Assembly (NCBI GenBank): GCA_037974665.1
Contig: CM075782.1
Location: 42,150,851 to 42,214,850 of the forward strand
Source: Ehretia macrophylla
Lineage: Eukaryota > Streptophyta > Magnoliopsida > Boraginales > Ehretiaceae
Reading direction: 5' to 3'
Length of the DNA: 64,000 bases
Part shown: positions 45,550-56,883 of the stretch, piece after piece
Numbering within the stretch: the first letter of the stretch is position 1
Layout: every line of letters begins with the position of its first letter
Notes under the pieces: model-generated
Database searches by the model: none
Told to the model about the DNA's origin: nothing
Seen by the model: the letters and a program-made list of their open reading frames with translations, nothing else
Position numbers and translations under genes: made by a program

Positions 45550-48500
45550 TGTGAGGCCCGACCCCGATTTGCGTGTGAAACCTAGCTTCGTGTGCCCTAA
45601 CCTAGATTTGCGTGCCATGACCTAGGTTTAAGAATTGTGTTTAATTTTGTGTGCCTTACATTGAATTACGTGCATTCATATAGGGTTGCGTGCATTTACT
45701 TGAAAAACGTGCGTTCGTCTCGTAGTTCGTGTCCTACCTCGTAGTGCGTGTCCTAGACCTAGGAAAGCGTGCCTTCACGCTAATCAAGAAAGCATCTTCC
45801 ACGAAGCACTAGGCTATTAAACAATCCTACAAAGTACACTATCAATATAATAATCCTAAACCAATTCACTAGAAGACAAAAATTCACCAAAAACAAAACA
45901 TTCCTTATTCTTTATGCATTATTCTTTTTGCACTTTCAAGATACAATTAAAATAACACTCAACCAAGACAAAAAAATTCAGAATTATGCACATGCTTGGC
46001 CGGCCATATCATGTTTTGAGCAAGAAAATTTGAACAACATAAATTATTGTGCATGCTTAGACAAACACTTAGCACAATGCCGTCAAAAAATGCTCAAAAC
46101 CACCTCAAAACTCCACCATACTCGACCAGCCCTTCCATGCCCATGCTAGCATTTTAAAAACCACATCTTGAAGGCACAAAATCAGAATTTGGACTGCCCA
46201 AGGCCGACCACACCCTCAAAGGAATTGCAAAGCCATCACTTTGTCATATCTTCTTCATTTCCTCTCAACTTCTCTCTCTCACTCTCATTTCCTCTCTCAT
46301 ACTTGGCCTTGGCTGAGTTCTCTACCTCCTTAGCTTGTCTTCTTCACAACTTAGTTGAGAAAATTCAAGCAACTCAAGCAAACAAGCTAGAGTTCGAAAA
46401 TACCACATGCATGTGCATTGAAGTTTCATTTTCGGCCTAGGTAAGCTTCTTGACATCCATTTATTTTCTTCAAATTCTAACTACATGCATGCACTAAGAG
46501 ATTGATCACTAAGCTAGGAAAAATAGAGAAAAGCTAGTGGGATTTCGGCTAGACAAAGGAGAAGAGGAGAGTTGAACTTCAACAAAGGTTTTTGAGCAAC
46601 TTGAGGTTGATTGCTAAGGTGAGGGTTAAAACCTTTTGACAACTCTTCAAAATTTCACATGCATGCTCATGAATGTGTGTATTTGCTTCTGTACTTGAGA
46701 TATATGATCGTTCATAAGCTTAAACAACCATGCATGGCAAGATCTTGGCTTGAAAATGATGCTAGGTGAAGTCGAAATGGATGACAGCTCTCTGACCAGT
46801 CTGTTCGAGGTAAGTTTAGCTAGTAAAATGATGTTTAAAATGCTTGAAAATTGGTGGGTGACTAGTTTTTACAGTTTTGAACATTTTTCCCAGAAATAGG
46901 CCGAAGCTAATTTTGACTCTAAAGTCCTCAAAATGGAAAATCTTTAAAATGTGACTAAATCTGGAAATCTGGAGAAATGAAGCAGGTTTTGGCAGATGCA
47001 CTGACCATGTGGAACGAACCATATTTAACTTAGAAAATGTTGTCCAAAATGCATGACATTTGGTGTGCGCTATATTTTTCAGTTCTGGACAATTTTGTCA
47101 GAAATGGACCAAAGCTAAAACTGACCCTAAGGACCTCAAAAACGTCAATTTCTGAAAAGTGTGCAAATCTGGACAGTTTTGTGTTACCTCACTGTTTCGG
47201 CTATAACTAATGATTCTGAACTCCAATTGATGCAAGGCTTGTTTCTGATTTTGGATAACTTCTTAAGCTTTAATTTGACATCTTATTAAATGAATTTGGA
47301 GATTGTTTGATTATCCTATTGATTGTGGGAAAACATCCTATTGCAGTAAAGGGTTCATTTAGCTACGTGCTTGGGAAATTGTTGTAACCTCTCTTGTGGT
47401 TCTATTTGTGGTGAAATTTGGTGTTGGGATGTTATGTGGACTGTTTTGAGTACTTGAGGATGCTTGAATTGAATGATGCATGACTTGAGAATGATTTTGA
47501 GTTGACTTAGGGTTTTAATCACACAATTAAGCATGAAATGGAAACCCTAATGACTAGGTAGTTTTGCTAAGTGTTGATCTTTTGGTTATTGTATGGAAAT
47601 TATATGCTTAGTGGGCTACCCGTAAATGTTTCATAACTTCAAATGTGAAATTGACCATGGCATGTTGTCAAATAAGCTTTTCTTGCTACCGAACCCGTGT
47701 TAATTTCACTGCATGTTGAATAATCTTATCACTTGATTACGTGGGCTTCTTAATGAGTTATATGGCCTGTTTTACATGTGTTACATGGCTGCCCGTTTAA
47801 TTTTCATATAACTCTATATGCCTTTCAAGTGAAATTTCCTGTCTTATCGTTCCTTACTTGTTTACCTGTTAATGTGCAATCTTATAAATGTTCAAAGGCA
47901 ACCTACTTTGTTGTCCTCCTACTGTGATATATTACCTGTCATGAATGTGCATTGCATACAAGGTTGCAACCTTTCCTGTTGGCATGGTAGCGATCACGCA
48001 CACCGGGCGGCATCGGGCTTGCCGGTGCACCCGTGACTACCATGGTCCCATTCCCTCTCTCGCTTGGGGGCTAGACTTCCTCGGAGAGTTGGGTCGTAGG
48101 ATTTCGGGATACATCCGGAGTACACCCACCTGGCGTGTTTGGGGGATGATTTGAAGTCGGCCGCAACAACTGATCCTGGAACTGATCTGAGAGCAAAAGC
48201 TCACTGTATCCTTTTTACTATGTGTATAAGTACTCTTGCTTTGTTCCTAGAGAACCTCGGGAAGGAAAGACCGGTATTCCTGTTCTGTACTTGTATTTCT
48301 GTTGTATTCATGTTTGAGAAAGGGATTTTCATAAGTTTAACCGGAAAATGAGTTTCAAAACTTATTTCTCGTTCCCCCCTCGCTGAGTTCATAAGGACTC
48401 ACCCTCTTTTATCATCTCAGGTGAAGAAGAACAGGTACAGGAACCCGAGGACAATGTACCTAATGATGAACCCCTGGAGTGATTGCCTGTTATTGTTGTT

Positions 48501-49118
48501 TTGCTTGAACGTGACTACTTGTGTACCTTGTGCTGCTTGAAGACCATTTATTTTATGTTGCTTGTTGTTGCTAATGTAAAAGACCCCCGTTGTAATTTGG
48601 GGTCTAATTTTGGTTTGTACTTATATTAAGTAGACTGATGCTAGATATAACACTGCTGTGATCGTTTTGCTTTTATCACCGGTAGTATCTATCTTAGGTT
48701 ATGACGCTTTAGTTAAGATCTAAGTAAATGAACTTATCCAATCTTAACAGGTACTTGCTTTTGAGCTAAGATCAACAGGTATATTTGTAACGAGGACAAA
48801 TAAGCAAACGAGACATAGTATCATGCTAGGCTATAAATCAAACGGGACGTCGAAATAACCAATAGGCAATCCAATCGATAGTAAATTAGTAATCTTAGTT
48901 GGAAATGAATTTGAGACGGTAAACTTTGAGGCGTATAGAGAATTAGGTTAAACCAAATGGCCAATTACAGCCGTTATGCTGTCGGTTTTCCGGAAAAACT
49001 TTGGAGTTTAGACTAAATCATCAGGTATTAATCTTCATAAACAGCTAAGTACATGATATTACTTGAATGTTAGTTCACACCCTAGTCTAACCTTATAGGC
49101 CGGGTTAGGGGCGTGACA
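45550..49118 (+). mobile_element. Solo LTR of family 1, nested in element 2
   Basis: 3569 bp, begins TGTGAGGCCCGACCCC and ends GGGGCGTGACA, similar along its length to the two element 1 LTRs but clearly more diverged (tens of percent in places, far less in the 47983-48120 region). Flanked by a perfect 5-bp duplication CATCC (45545-45549 and 49119-49123). Solo LTRs arise by recombination between the two LTRs of an inserted element. Confidence 0.92.
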
Positions 49119-49123
49119 CATCC
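49119..49123. repeat. Target site duplication CATCC (right)
   Basis: Pair of 45545-45549. Five base pairs is the size expected for Ty3/gypsy integration. Confidence 0.85.
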
Positions 49124-51957
49124 TGCATAAGAACACATCCCAAGCCCTCCTTGGATGCATTGCTGTAAATAACCATATTATCGGTCCCCTCTGGTAGAGC
49201 AAGTACTGGAGCAGTAGTCAACCTCATTTTCAACTCCTGAAACCCACTCTCACACTTCTCATCCCAAGCAAAGATAGTCTGCTTCTGAGTCAACTTAGAA
49301 AGTGGCCCAGCAATCTTCGAGAAGTCCTTTACAAACCTACGGTAATAACCCGCCAAGCCAAGAAAGCTACGGACATCAGAAACATTCTCCGGACGTTTCC
49401 AAGACATTATCGATTCAATCTTAGTGGGATCAGCAGAAATACCGCTCTGTGAAATAACATGGCCAAGAAAAGATATGCGTTGCAGCCAAAATTCACATTT
49501 GCTGAACTTGGCAAACAACTGATGCTCCTGCAGCTTCTGTAAGACAAGCCGTAGATGTTGCTCGTGCTCCGATTCAGATTTAGAATAGACCAAGATATCA
49601 TCAATAAAGATTACCACGAACTGGTCTAAATACGGCTGAAAAACTCGATGCATAAGATCCATGAATGCTGCCGGTGCATTAGTTAATCCAAAGGGCATAA
49701 CAACAAACTCATAATGCCCGTACCGAGTCCTGAAGGCAGACTTCGGAACATCCTCCGTGCGAATCCGAAGCTGATAATACCCCTGCCTCAAATCAAATTT
49801 AGAATAGACTTTGGCTTCCTGAAGTTGATCAAACAACTCGTCACTCAGTGGCAAAGGATATTTGTTCTTGATGGTCACCTGATTCAAACCACGGTAATCA
49901 ATACACAACCTCAAGGTACCATCCTTCTTCTTCACAAATAAAACGGGAGCTCCCTAAGGTGAAGAACTCTGATGAATGAAACCCCTCTCCAATAACTCAT
50001 GCAACTGAGTCTTCAACTTCTTGAACTCAGCTAGTGCCATCCAGTACGCGGATTTAGAAATAGGTTGAGTACCGGGAATAAGATTGATCACAAACCCCGC
50101 ATCTCTCTCTGGTGGTAACCCTGGCAACTCCTCGGGTAATACATTGGGATATTCCCAAATAATAGGGACTTCCTCTAGCTGTAGCTTATCAGATGGCTTG
50201 TTGATCAAATAAGCTAGATAACCCGAACACCCCTTACTCACCAACTTAACGGCTTTAGTTGCTGAGATAACAAAAATCGTCTTTGCACCCCGATTCCCTA
50301 CTACCTCAACTACTGGCTGATCTGGCAAACGAAACTGTACTAGCTTGGTTCTACAGTTCAACTGGGCATCAAACTTAGAAAGCCAATCCATACCCAAGAT
50401 AACATCATACCCCCGGATAGGAAATAAGATAAGGTCCGAAGGAAAATTATGCCCCTTAACATGTATTATACAATCCTTACATACTAAGCCAGTAACATAC
50501 TTATCAATCAAAGAGGTACTAATCTCAACCACATAAGGCAATCTTTCAGGTTGCAAATTAACACGTTGCACACAAGCAGGAGTAATGAAAGAATGTGTAG
50601 CACCAGAATCAATCAATACTTTAACAAGTTGATCAAGTATAAGGAAGTTACCTTCCACAACTGCAGTCTCCTCAGGCATCTCCTCTAAGTCAACTGCGTA
50701 GGCTCGAGCCTGAACCCGTTGTTGCTGAGGTGCACTGGCCGCAGGTCGGCCCTGATAACCCTGAGTCGCTGTCCGACCCTCAGTCCTCGAATACCTAGGG
50801 CAATCCCTCGCCCTGTGCTGATTGCTGCCGCATCCTAAACACGTCCCTGCTTTCACCCTGCAATCGGCCTCCACATGCCCCGTGCGCTTGCAGTGTGTAC
50901 ACTGCGGTGATGATGCACTAACACTGCCCCTGGATGAACCAGAAGCTGAAGGAACAGCTGAACCAGTCTGCTGCTGAGGCCTTACCAAACTGGGCCTGTA
51001 CTGACCCTGAGACTGGGCTGGCCTGAACTGGGACTGAACCTGATATGACCCCTGCTGAAACTGAGGCCGATAATAACTCTGCTGCCCTTGTGGCCTGAAA
51101 GAACCATGCTGTGCTGGTGGCCAGTACACAACCTGCTATACGGGAGGCCTATACATACTCTACTGATACTGTGGCTGAAACGGCCTCTTACTGGGCTGAC
51201 TAGAAACAAGCTGATCCCCCTTCCTCTTCTCTAGTCTAGAAGCTGCCTCAAAGGCCTCAGTGAATACATCATACCGATTCAGAGCCATCACATCCTGAAT
51301 CTCGGGCCTCAACCCCAACATGAATCTACGAGTCCTCCACTCCTCATCAGCCACATACTCCGGTGCATAACGGGACAATCGAGTAAAGGTGGCCTCATAC
51401 TGAGCCATTGAAGCATCTCCTTGCACTAAGGCTAGAAACTCTGCCTCTCTCCGTTCCCTCGCGATCCTTGGGACATACTTTGCCCGAAAAGCCACCAGAA
51501 AGGCACCCTAAACATAAGGAATACCCTGAGTCGCCCAGCTAGTCCTTACTGTGTGCCACCACTCTTTTGCCTCATCATCTAACAAGTACACGGCAAAAGA
51601 GACTTTCTGCTCATCGGTATAGTCAAGAGTATCATAAATCTTCTCCAACTTGCTAATCCACGCCTCAGCCTTCATATCATCCGGCTCCCCCTGAAATCTA
51701 GGTGGATGATACCCTAAGAACTCCTTCAGGGTACCATGCCCATGGTTTCCACCCTGCACATTCAACAGTTGAGCCTGCCAAGCCTGAGTCTGGGCAGCCT
51801 GCCCTACTATCAACTGAGCCTGACCGACCACTAACTCAGCAATCCTCTCTATCGCTGCCCCTAAATGTTTATCACCCCAATCACGGCCCGGTGCCGTAAT
51901 ACCCGGAGTCTCATCAGTCATCTCAGGCCTACCTCTGGTTCTCGGTCTACCCGTCAT
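49124..51957 (-). pseudogene. gag, protease and reverse transcriptase region of element 2 (fossil)
   Basis: Gag starts at the ATG at 51957 (MTGRPRTRG). Two CCHC knuckles lie at about 50800-50901 (CTHCKRTGHVEADC, CLGCGSNQHRARDC) and protease DSGATHSF at about 50590-50610. Reverse transcriptase runs from about 50050 to 49250 with FIDDIL at 49591-49608, and the start of RNase H follows. The protein is related to but distinct from that of element 1. Frames are interrupted, so it is a fossil. Confidence 0.88.
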
Positions 51958-52225
51958 TCTACTAATCAAAGAGTTAGCACAGGTTATAGCACGTAAACAG
52001 GTTATGAACAACTATTAGCACATAAACAACAAAGTCACATAAAACACATAAACAAATTGATCACATAATCACATAAGTACTAAATCACATAATCACTTAA
52101 CCACTTAATCACTTAATCATTTAATCATATTAATACATAGATCACTTTTCTTTCTTTTCATACATACTTTCATGCTAAGACCATTACCCACATTCCGAGA
52201 ATACCCCAGCTGACAACTAACATGA

Positions 52226-52237
52226 GCTCTGATACCA
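52226..52237 (-). other. Primer binding site of element 2 (initiator tRNA-Met)
   Basis: TGGTATCAGAGC on the minus strand, 6 bp from the LTR end. Confidence 0.85.
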
Positions 52238-53205
52238 CTTAAATGTCACGCCCCAACTCGACCCCTCCTATAATCAGTCAGGACGCAACGGAATTTCGGT
52301 AGTATAACGACAGTGAATAGGATACCGAGGCTCTAAACCAACCTCAATAGGACATCATACATCAACTCCATAAACCATACAACAAACAGCTCCTCAATAA
52401 AATAACAATATACACCATAACCACATTATACAATAAACATTCCTCGTTATACGCCTCCATTCCAACATAATACATGAACCCTTAATATACATTACAAAAA
52501 CATATTGAGCCAATCTAGCAACCTAATCATAAACAAAAGAAAGGCTACTAAGACAGCATCAACTAATTCATTAACTTTTCAACATCTTATACATTATAAA
52601 CTACAAAGCATATAAAAGTCTACTATGTTAATTTTCAAGATAATAAAACAGTACAACATCAAGGATAAGACTCCGGAACATAAGACTCATCCACATAAGG
52701 CACATTTTCCACATTCTCCTCTTTAGGAGGCACGTACCCGTAATATTGCGAAAGTACACCTGTAGGCATGCAATAATAGAGAGTGAGCTTATATAAAATA
52801 AGCCCAGTGAGGATTCGATAGATCTCTACAGTATTCACTATGCTCCTTGGATTTAATCCTTTGAGCAAGTAAATACACAATAACATCAATAATACTATCA
52901 TCACATAATCTATAATGACCATTCAATAAAGGATACACTAGTTGGTGTAGCTCCAATCACCATCACGATCATAACTGCCTTCTTGTGACTCCCATAAACT
53001 CACGCACCCGAGGTACCCAATAACCTCTCCCTCCATGACACCTCCGTTATGCGAGCTGGAGGCAGTCTCTGGTAGTCATGCCATTATCAACCCGACAGCC
53101 CGATGCTGCCTGAGAGGTGACACATACTTACCAAAGACTCAACAATAATAATAAACATCAATCATTCACAAGAGGACAGTCTAGCAGAACTGCCTACCTC
53201 CCGGC

Positions 53206-53304
53206 ATCAATCATCAGTCAATAATCATCAATCATCATCAATAATCATATTATCATCATCAATAATCATATTATCATCATAATAACATCAATAATCAATT
53301 TAAC
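53206..53304. repeat. ATC/AATC-rich simple repeat
   Basis: Repeated ATCATCAATAATCATATT-like runs inside the element 2 LTR. Confidence 0.75.
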
Positions 53305-54664
53305 AACAAATAACTAAGTTAGATGACCAAGTAGGCCACCCAACCGAACATGCATTAAACATACAATCAAACCCTAGTTTACCCATCAACAACTCACCAT
53401 TCAATCACTCAAACCACACCCGATCAACTAAGGCTCAATTCAATAATTTAAAGAAAGATAACCTAAACTTCAAATAATCATATCTTACATTCTACTAATC
53501 CAAACAACCCCAAATCAGTTTCAAACACTCACCCACTCGATCAACTACATTATCCCTCTCGGAAACCAACCAAGACACCTCAAAATCAAGCCCAACAACC
53601 CTAAAACCACAAGGCACCAAGGCTAAAATTTTTGAATTTTCACCCAAACATCGTAATCGAAAATTTGGCATTATAACGGCGTTACCACGTAATTAACAAA
53701 CTTTTAAAAATTGACAACAATCGATTCCAACCACAACAACTCAAAATAATCCTCAAAAAGCCATTCTATCAACTTTAAATACCCGAAAATAAATAATTTT
53801 GCTACAATAGCTCAAATCTCGTAGTAATACACATAAACGATCCCTAGGATGAATGGAGCAATAATCTAACATCATATTAACATTCTAACGGTTCAAAATG
53901 CAGTTATGAGCAAAAACAAAAAAAATGAGTTTTGAGATCCAGAATTTTTCTCTCATCTTTGATGAGATAAAAGCCTAGGAATGCATGCAATGCATGCCCA
54001 ACAAGCGGAATCCAACTCGGCACGAATTTCTACGGACAAAAACTAGGTTTTTCTTTGAAAATTTGCTTTGAAAACCTTGAAAACTCTTTTCTCTTTTCTC
54101 CCTTCTTCCTCTTTGTAATGTGTGTGCAAATGAAGGTGTTTTTGTGCTTTGCTTGTGTGTGTTGGTGATATATGCATGAAAGTCAACATTTAATGAAAGT
54201 CAAAGTTGATTTAACTTAGTATTTTTAGTGTTTTCTTGACTTTAAATGCATTTTATTGATCACCAAAGTTCAAAACAATTATTCAACACCTAGGATAGCT
54301 CAAGTAGGTTATTTTTAGGTGATAAGAAGTTTTACAATCGAACAATTTTACCCAAGTCGGCTTAAAACTCGATTTTCGCAAAAGTCAGTGTAAAAACCCT
54401 AATAAATTCTTAAGCCGATTTTAAAACCATTTTAATCAAACACAGGTCTATTAAAGTTCGTGGACTAGGTCTAGAAGGGTTAAAAAGACCAGTTTCAAAA
54501 TTTTAGCGGACGTGTTTCGAAAACACTATTCACTAAAAATCGACGATAAAATTTCTGACTCCGTTTTTTATGAAAATTTCATGAATGCACATTTAGCATG
54601 TTCTAGGAGTATTGATACTAAAATTACCACATTATAAGTCACATAGCACATAGACAGGTTAATT

Positions 54665-54721
54665 CACGCAAAACAAGATAAAGCACGCAAAACGAGATAA
54701 AGCACGCAAAATGAGATAGGA
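54665..54721. repeat. Three tandem copies of a 19-bp sequence
   Basis: CACGCAAAACRAGATAAAG repeated at 54665, 54684 and 54703 (the third diverged), just inside the outer end of the element 2 LTR. Confidence 0.85.
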
Positions 54722-54739
54722 TAGAAAAGTGGGGTTTCA

Positions 54740-55619
54740 TAGTTATTATAAGCGAACTCCGCTAGAGACAGATACTTCTCCCAACCTTTCCCGAAGTCTA
54801 AAACACATGCCCTCAGCATATCCTCCAGAATATGAATAGTTATTTCTGATTGTCCATCAGTCTGAGGGTGATAAGCCATGCTGAAACTCAACTTCGTTCC
54901 CAAAGCTTCTTGCAATCTCTTCCAAAATCGGGAAGTAAAATGAGGATCCCTATCCGATACAATACTCATTGGCATCCTGTGCAATCTTACAATCTCCGCC
55001 ACATACACATCTCCCAATTTCTCAGGACTATCCTCCTTGTTCATCGGTAAAAAGTGTGCTGACTTAGTCAATCTATCCACTATGACCCAAACGGCATCAT
55101 GACCCTTTTGTGACCTGGGCAGGTCCATAACAAAGTCCATAGTTATATGTTCCCATTTCCATTGAGGAATCTCTAACGGCTGAAGTAAACCTGCTAGTCA
55201 TTGATGTTATGTTTTGACTTTCTGGCAAGTCAAACACTGTGCCACGAACTCCGCAATCTCTCTCTTCATGTTATTCCACCAATAGTGTTGTTTCAAATCT
55301 CAGTACATCTTTGTTCCACCTGGGTGAATAGTGTATCTTGAATTATGGGCTTCTTCAAGAATCTTCATTTTCAGCTCTGATTCATTAGGAACACAAATCC
55401 GATTCCTAAACCTCCAAATACCATCATCATGAAACTTAAAATCTGTGTTGCTTTCTTTAATCTTTTGAAATTGTTGGTCCTTCTGTTGAGCCTCTCGTAA
55501 TTCAGATAACAAGGTCGATTGAACCTGTGTAGTGGCAAAAATTAACCCTTTTCGAGTCAATTGTGGTTTCCACAAAAATGCTTCCTCCAACAACTCCTGC
55601 ACCTTGACTACTAGTTTTG
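54740..55619 (-). mobile_element. Integrase-region fragment of family 1 (fossil)
   Basis: Minus-strand coding remnant matching the linker and integrase of element 1 ([53 protein letters not shown]). On one side it stops at the LTR start of element 2, on the other it joins the satellite. Broken. Element 2 most likely inserted into it; the part expected on the far side of element 2 is absent. Confidence 0.85.
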
Positions 55620-55960
55620 CCATAACTTTTGATCCGTAAGGAGTTACGCGATGCATAGCATTCCGTTAGAAAGCTCTCCGAGAGCTCTACGACGGGGGCA
55701 GCAATCATGCTTGGCTAAGACTATTTTTGGTGCCCAAAATTGAACATTTTCATCAGTTTCGGGTCACTTTTCTTACTTTGCACTATTTTTCCATCCCGAA
55801 TTGTGCATCATGAGCCAGCAAAGGACGTCAACGTAATCCATCATATCTATATTACCGAATCCCATGGCACGTTGGACAAGACAACTTCGCCTCACGTAGA
55901 GGCTGGGCCTGCAAACCGAGAGCATGGTGCTTGGGACCAGGTCTCCGTCGCTTCGGTGCC

Positions 55961-56476
55961 CATAACTTTTGATCCATAAGGAGTTACGCGGCGCACAACA
56001 TACCATTGGAAAGCTCTCCCAGAGCTCTACGATGGGGGCAGCAAGCCTGCTCGGCTGCGCCTATTTTTGCATCACTTTTCTTCTTTCGCACTATTTTTCC
56101 ATCTTGAATTGTACGTCATGAGGAGCGAAAAAGATGACAACATAATCCATCATATTTCTGTTACCTAATCCCACGGCACATTGGATAAGACAACTTTGCC
56201 TCACGTAGAGGCTGGGCCCAGAAACCGAGGGTGTGGGGCTTGGGACCAGGTCTCCGTCGCTCCGGCGCCCAAAACTTTTGATCCGTAAGGAGTTACGTGG
56301 TGCACAGCATACCATTGGAAAGCTCTTCGAGAGCTCTACGATGGAAGCAGCAAGCCTGCTTTGCTACGTCAATTTTTGGAGCCCAAAATCGTACGTTTTC
56401 ATCAGTTTTGGGTCAGTTTTCGGAGCCCAAACCGAGGGCGTGGGGCTTAGGACCAGGTATCCGTCGCTCTGGTGCC
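55961..56476 (+). repeat. Two shortened satellite monomers
   Basis: The monomer from 55961 is 309 bp (about 31 bp lost between CCTATTTTTG and CATCACTTTTC). The next, from 56270, is 207 bp (about 134 bp lost between GGAGCCCAAA and CCGAGGGCGTGG, where both edges read GCCC...CAAA). They lie near the retrotransposon edge of the array. Confidence 0.8.
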
Positions 56477-56868
56477 CATAACTTTTGATCCGTAAGGAGT
56501 TACGTGGTGCCCAGCATACCGTTGGAAAGCTCTCCGAGAACTCTACGATGGGGGCAACAAGCCTGCTCAGCTGCGCCTGTTTTTAGAGCCCAAAATCGAA
56601 TGTTTTCATCAGTTTTGTGTCACTTTTCTTCTTTTGTACTGTTTTTCAATCCCGGATCGTACGTCGTGAGCCACAAAAAGGACGACAACGTAATCTATCA
56701 TATGTCTATTACCGAATCCCACGGTACCTTGGACAAGACAACTTCGCCTAAAGTACAGGCTGGGCTCGCAAACCGAGGGCGTAGGTCTTGGGACCAGGTC
56801 TCCGTCGCTCCGGTGCCCATAACTTTTGATCTGTAAGGAGTTACGCGGTGCACATCATACCGTTGGAA

Positions 56869-56883
56869 AGCTCTCCGAGAGCT
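56869..56883. other. Near-perfect dyad in the spacer (representative)
   Basis: AGCTCTCCGAGAGCT: a 7-bp inverted repeat around one central base. The same dyad is found in most 5S spacers (plus strand AGCTCTCGGAGAGCT) and most satellite monomers. Confidence 0.6.

Larger units (their letters stand above)
45061..54739 (-). mobile_element. Ty3/gypsy chromovirus-like element 2 (broken, 3' part missing)
   Basis: Minus-strand element with 5' LTR (52244-54739), initiator-Met primer site, gag, zinc knuckles, protease, reverse transcriptase and RNase H. The integrase, polypurine tract and 3' LTR are absent: the element ends in the RNase H-integrase linker and joins a 5S gene at about 45060. A family-1 solo LTR (45550-49118) sits within the RNase H part. 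Its coding frame is broken a few more times (roughly four). Age cannot be taken from LTR divergence because only one LTR remains. Confidence 0.88.
52244..54739 (-). repeat. Element 2 5' LTR (about 2.5 kb)
   Basis: On the minus strand it would start TGAAACCCCAC at 54739 and end GGGGCGTGACA at 52244. The outer end is set by the exact point where recognisable integrase coding sequence stops; without a second LTR it cannot be confirmed. It includes an (ATC)n-rich stretch (53206-53304) and a 19-bp tandem repeat at its outer end. A short motif (GCATCGGGCT then TGACTACCA) is shared with the family-1 LTR hairpin region. Confidence 0.75.

Noticed and set aside
47945-48154. A 69-codon ATG frame across the LTR hairpin, also at 33772-33981
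   Set aside because: Its conservation follows that of the inverted repeat, and the frame is not of equal length in the 5' LTR; an RNA or DNA structure is the simpler reading.
52659-52922. An 87-codon frame with a hydrophobic start in the element 2 LTR
   Set aside because: Only one LTR copy is available, the composition follows AT-rich LTR sequence, and no family is recognised.
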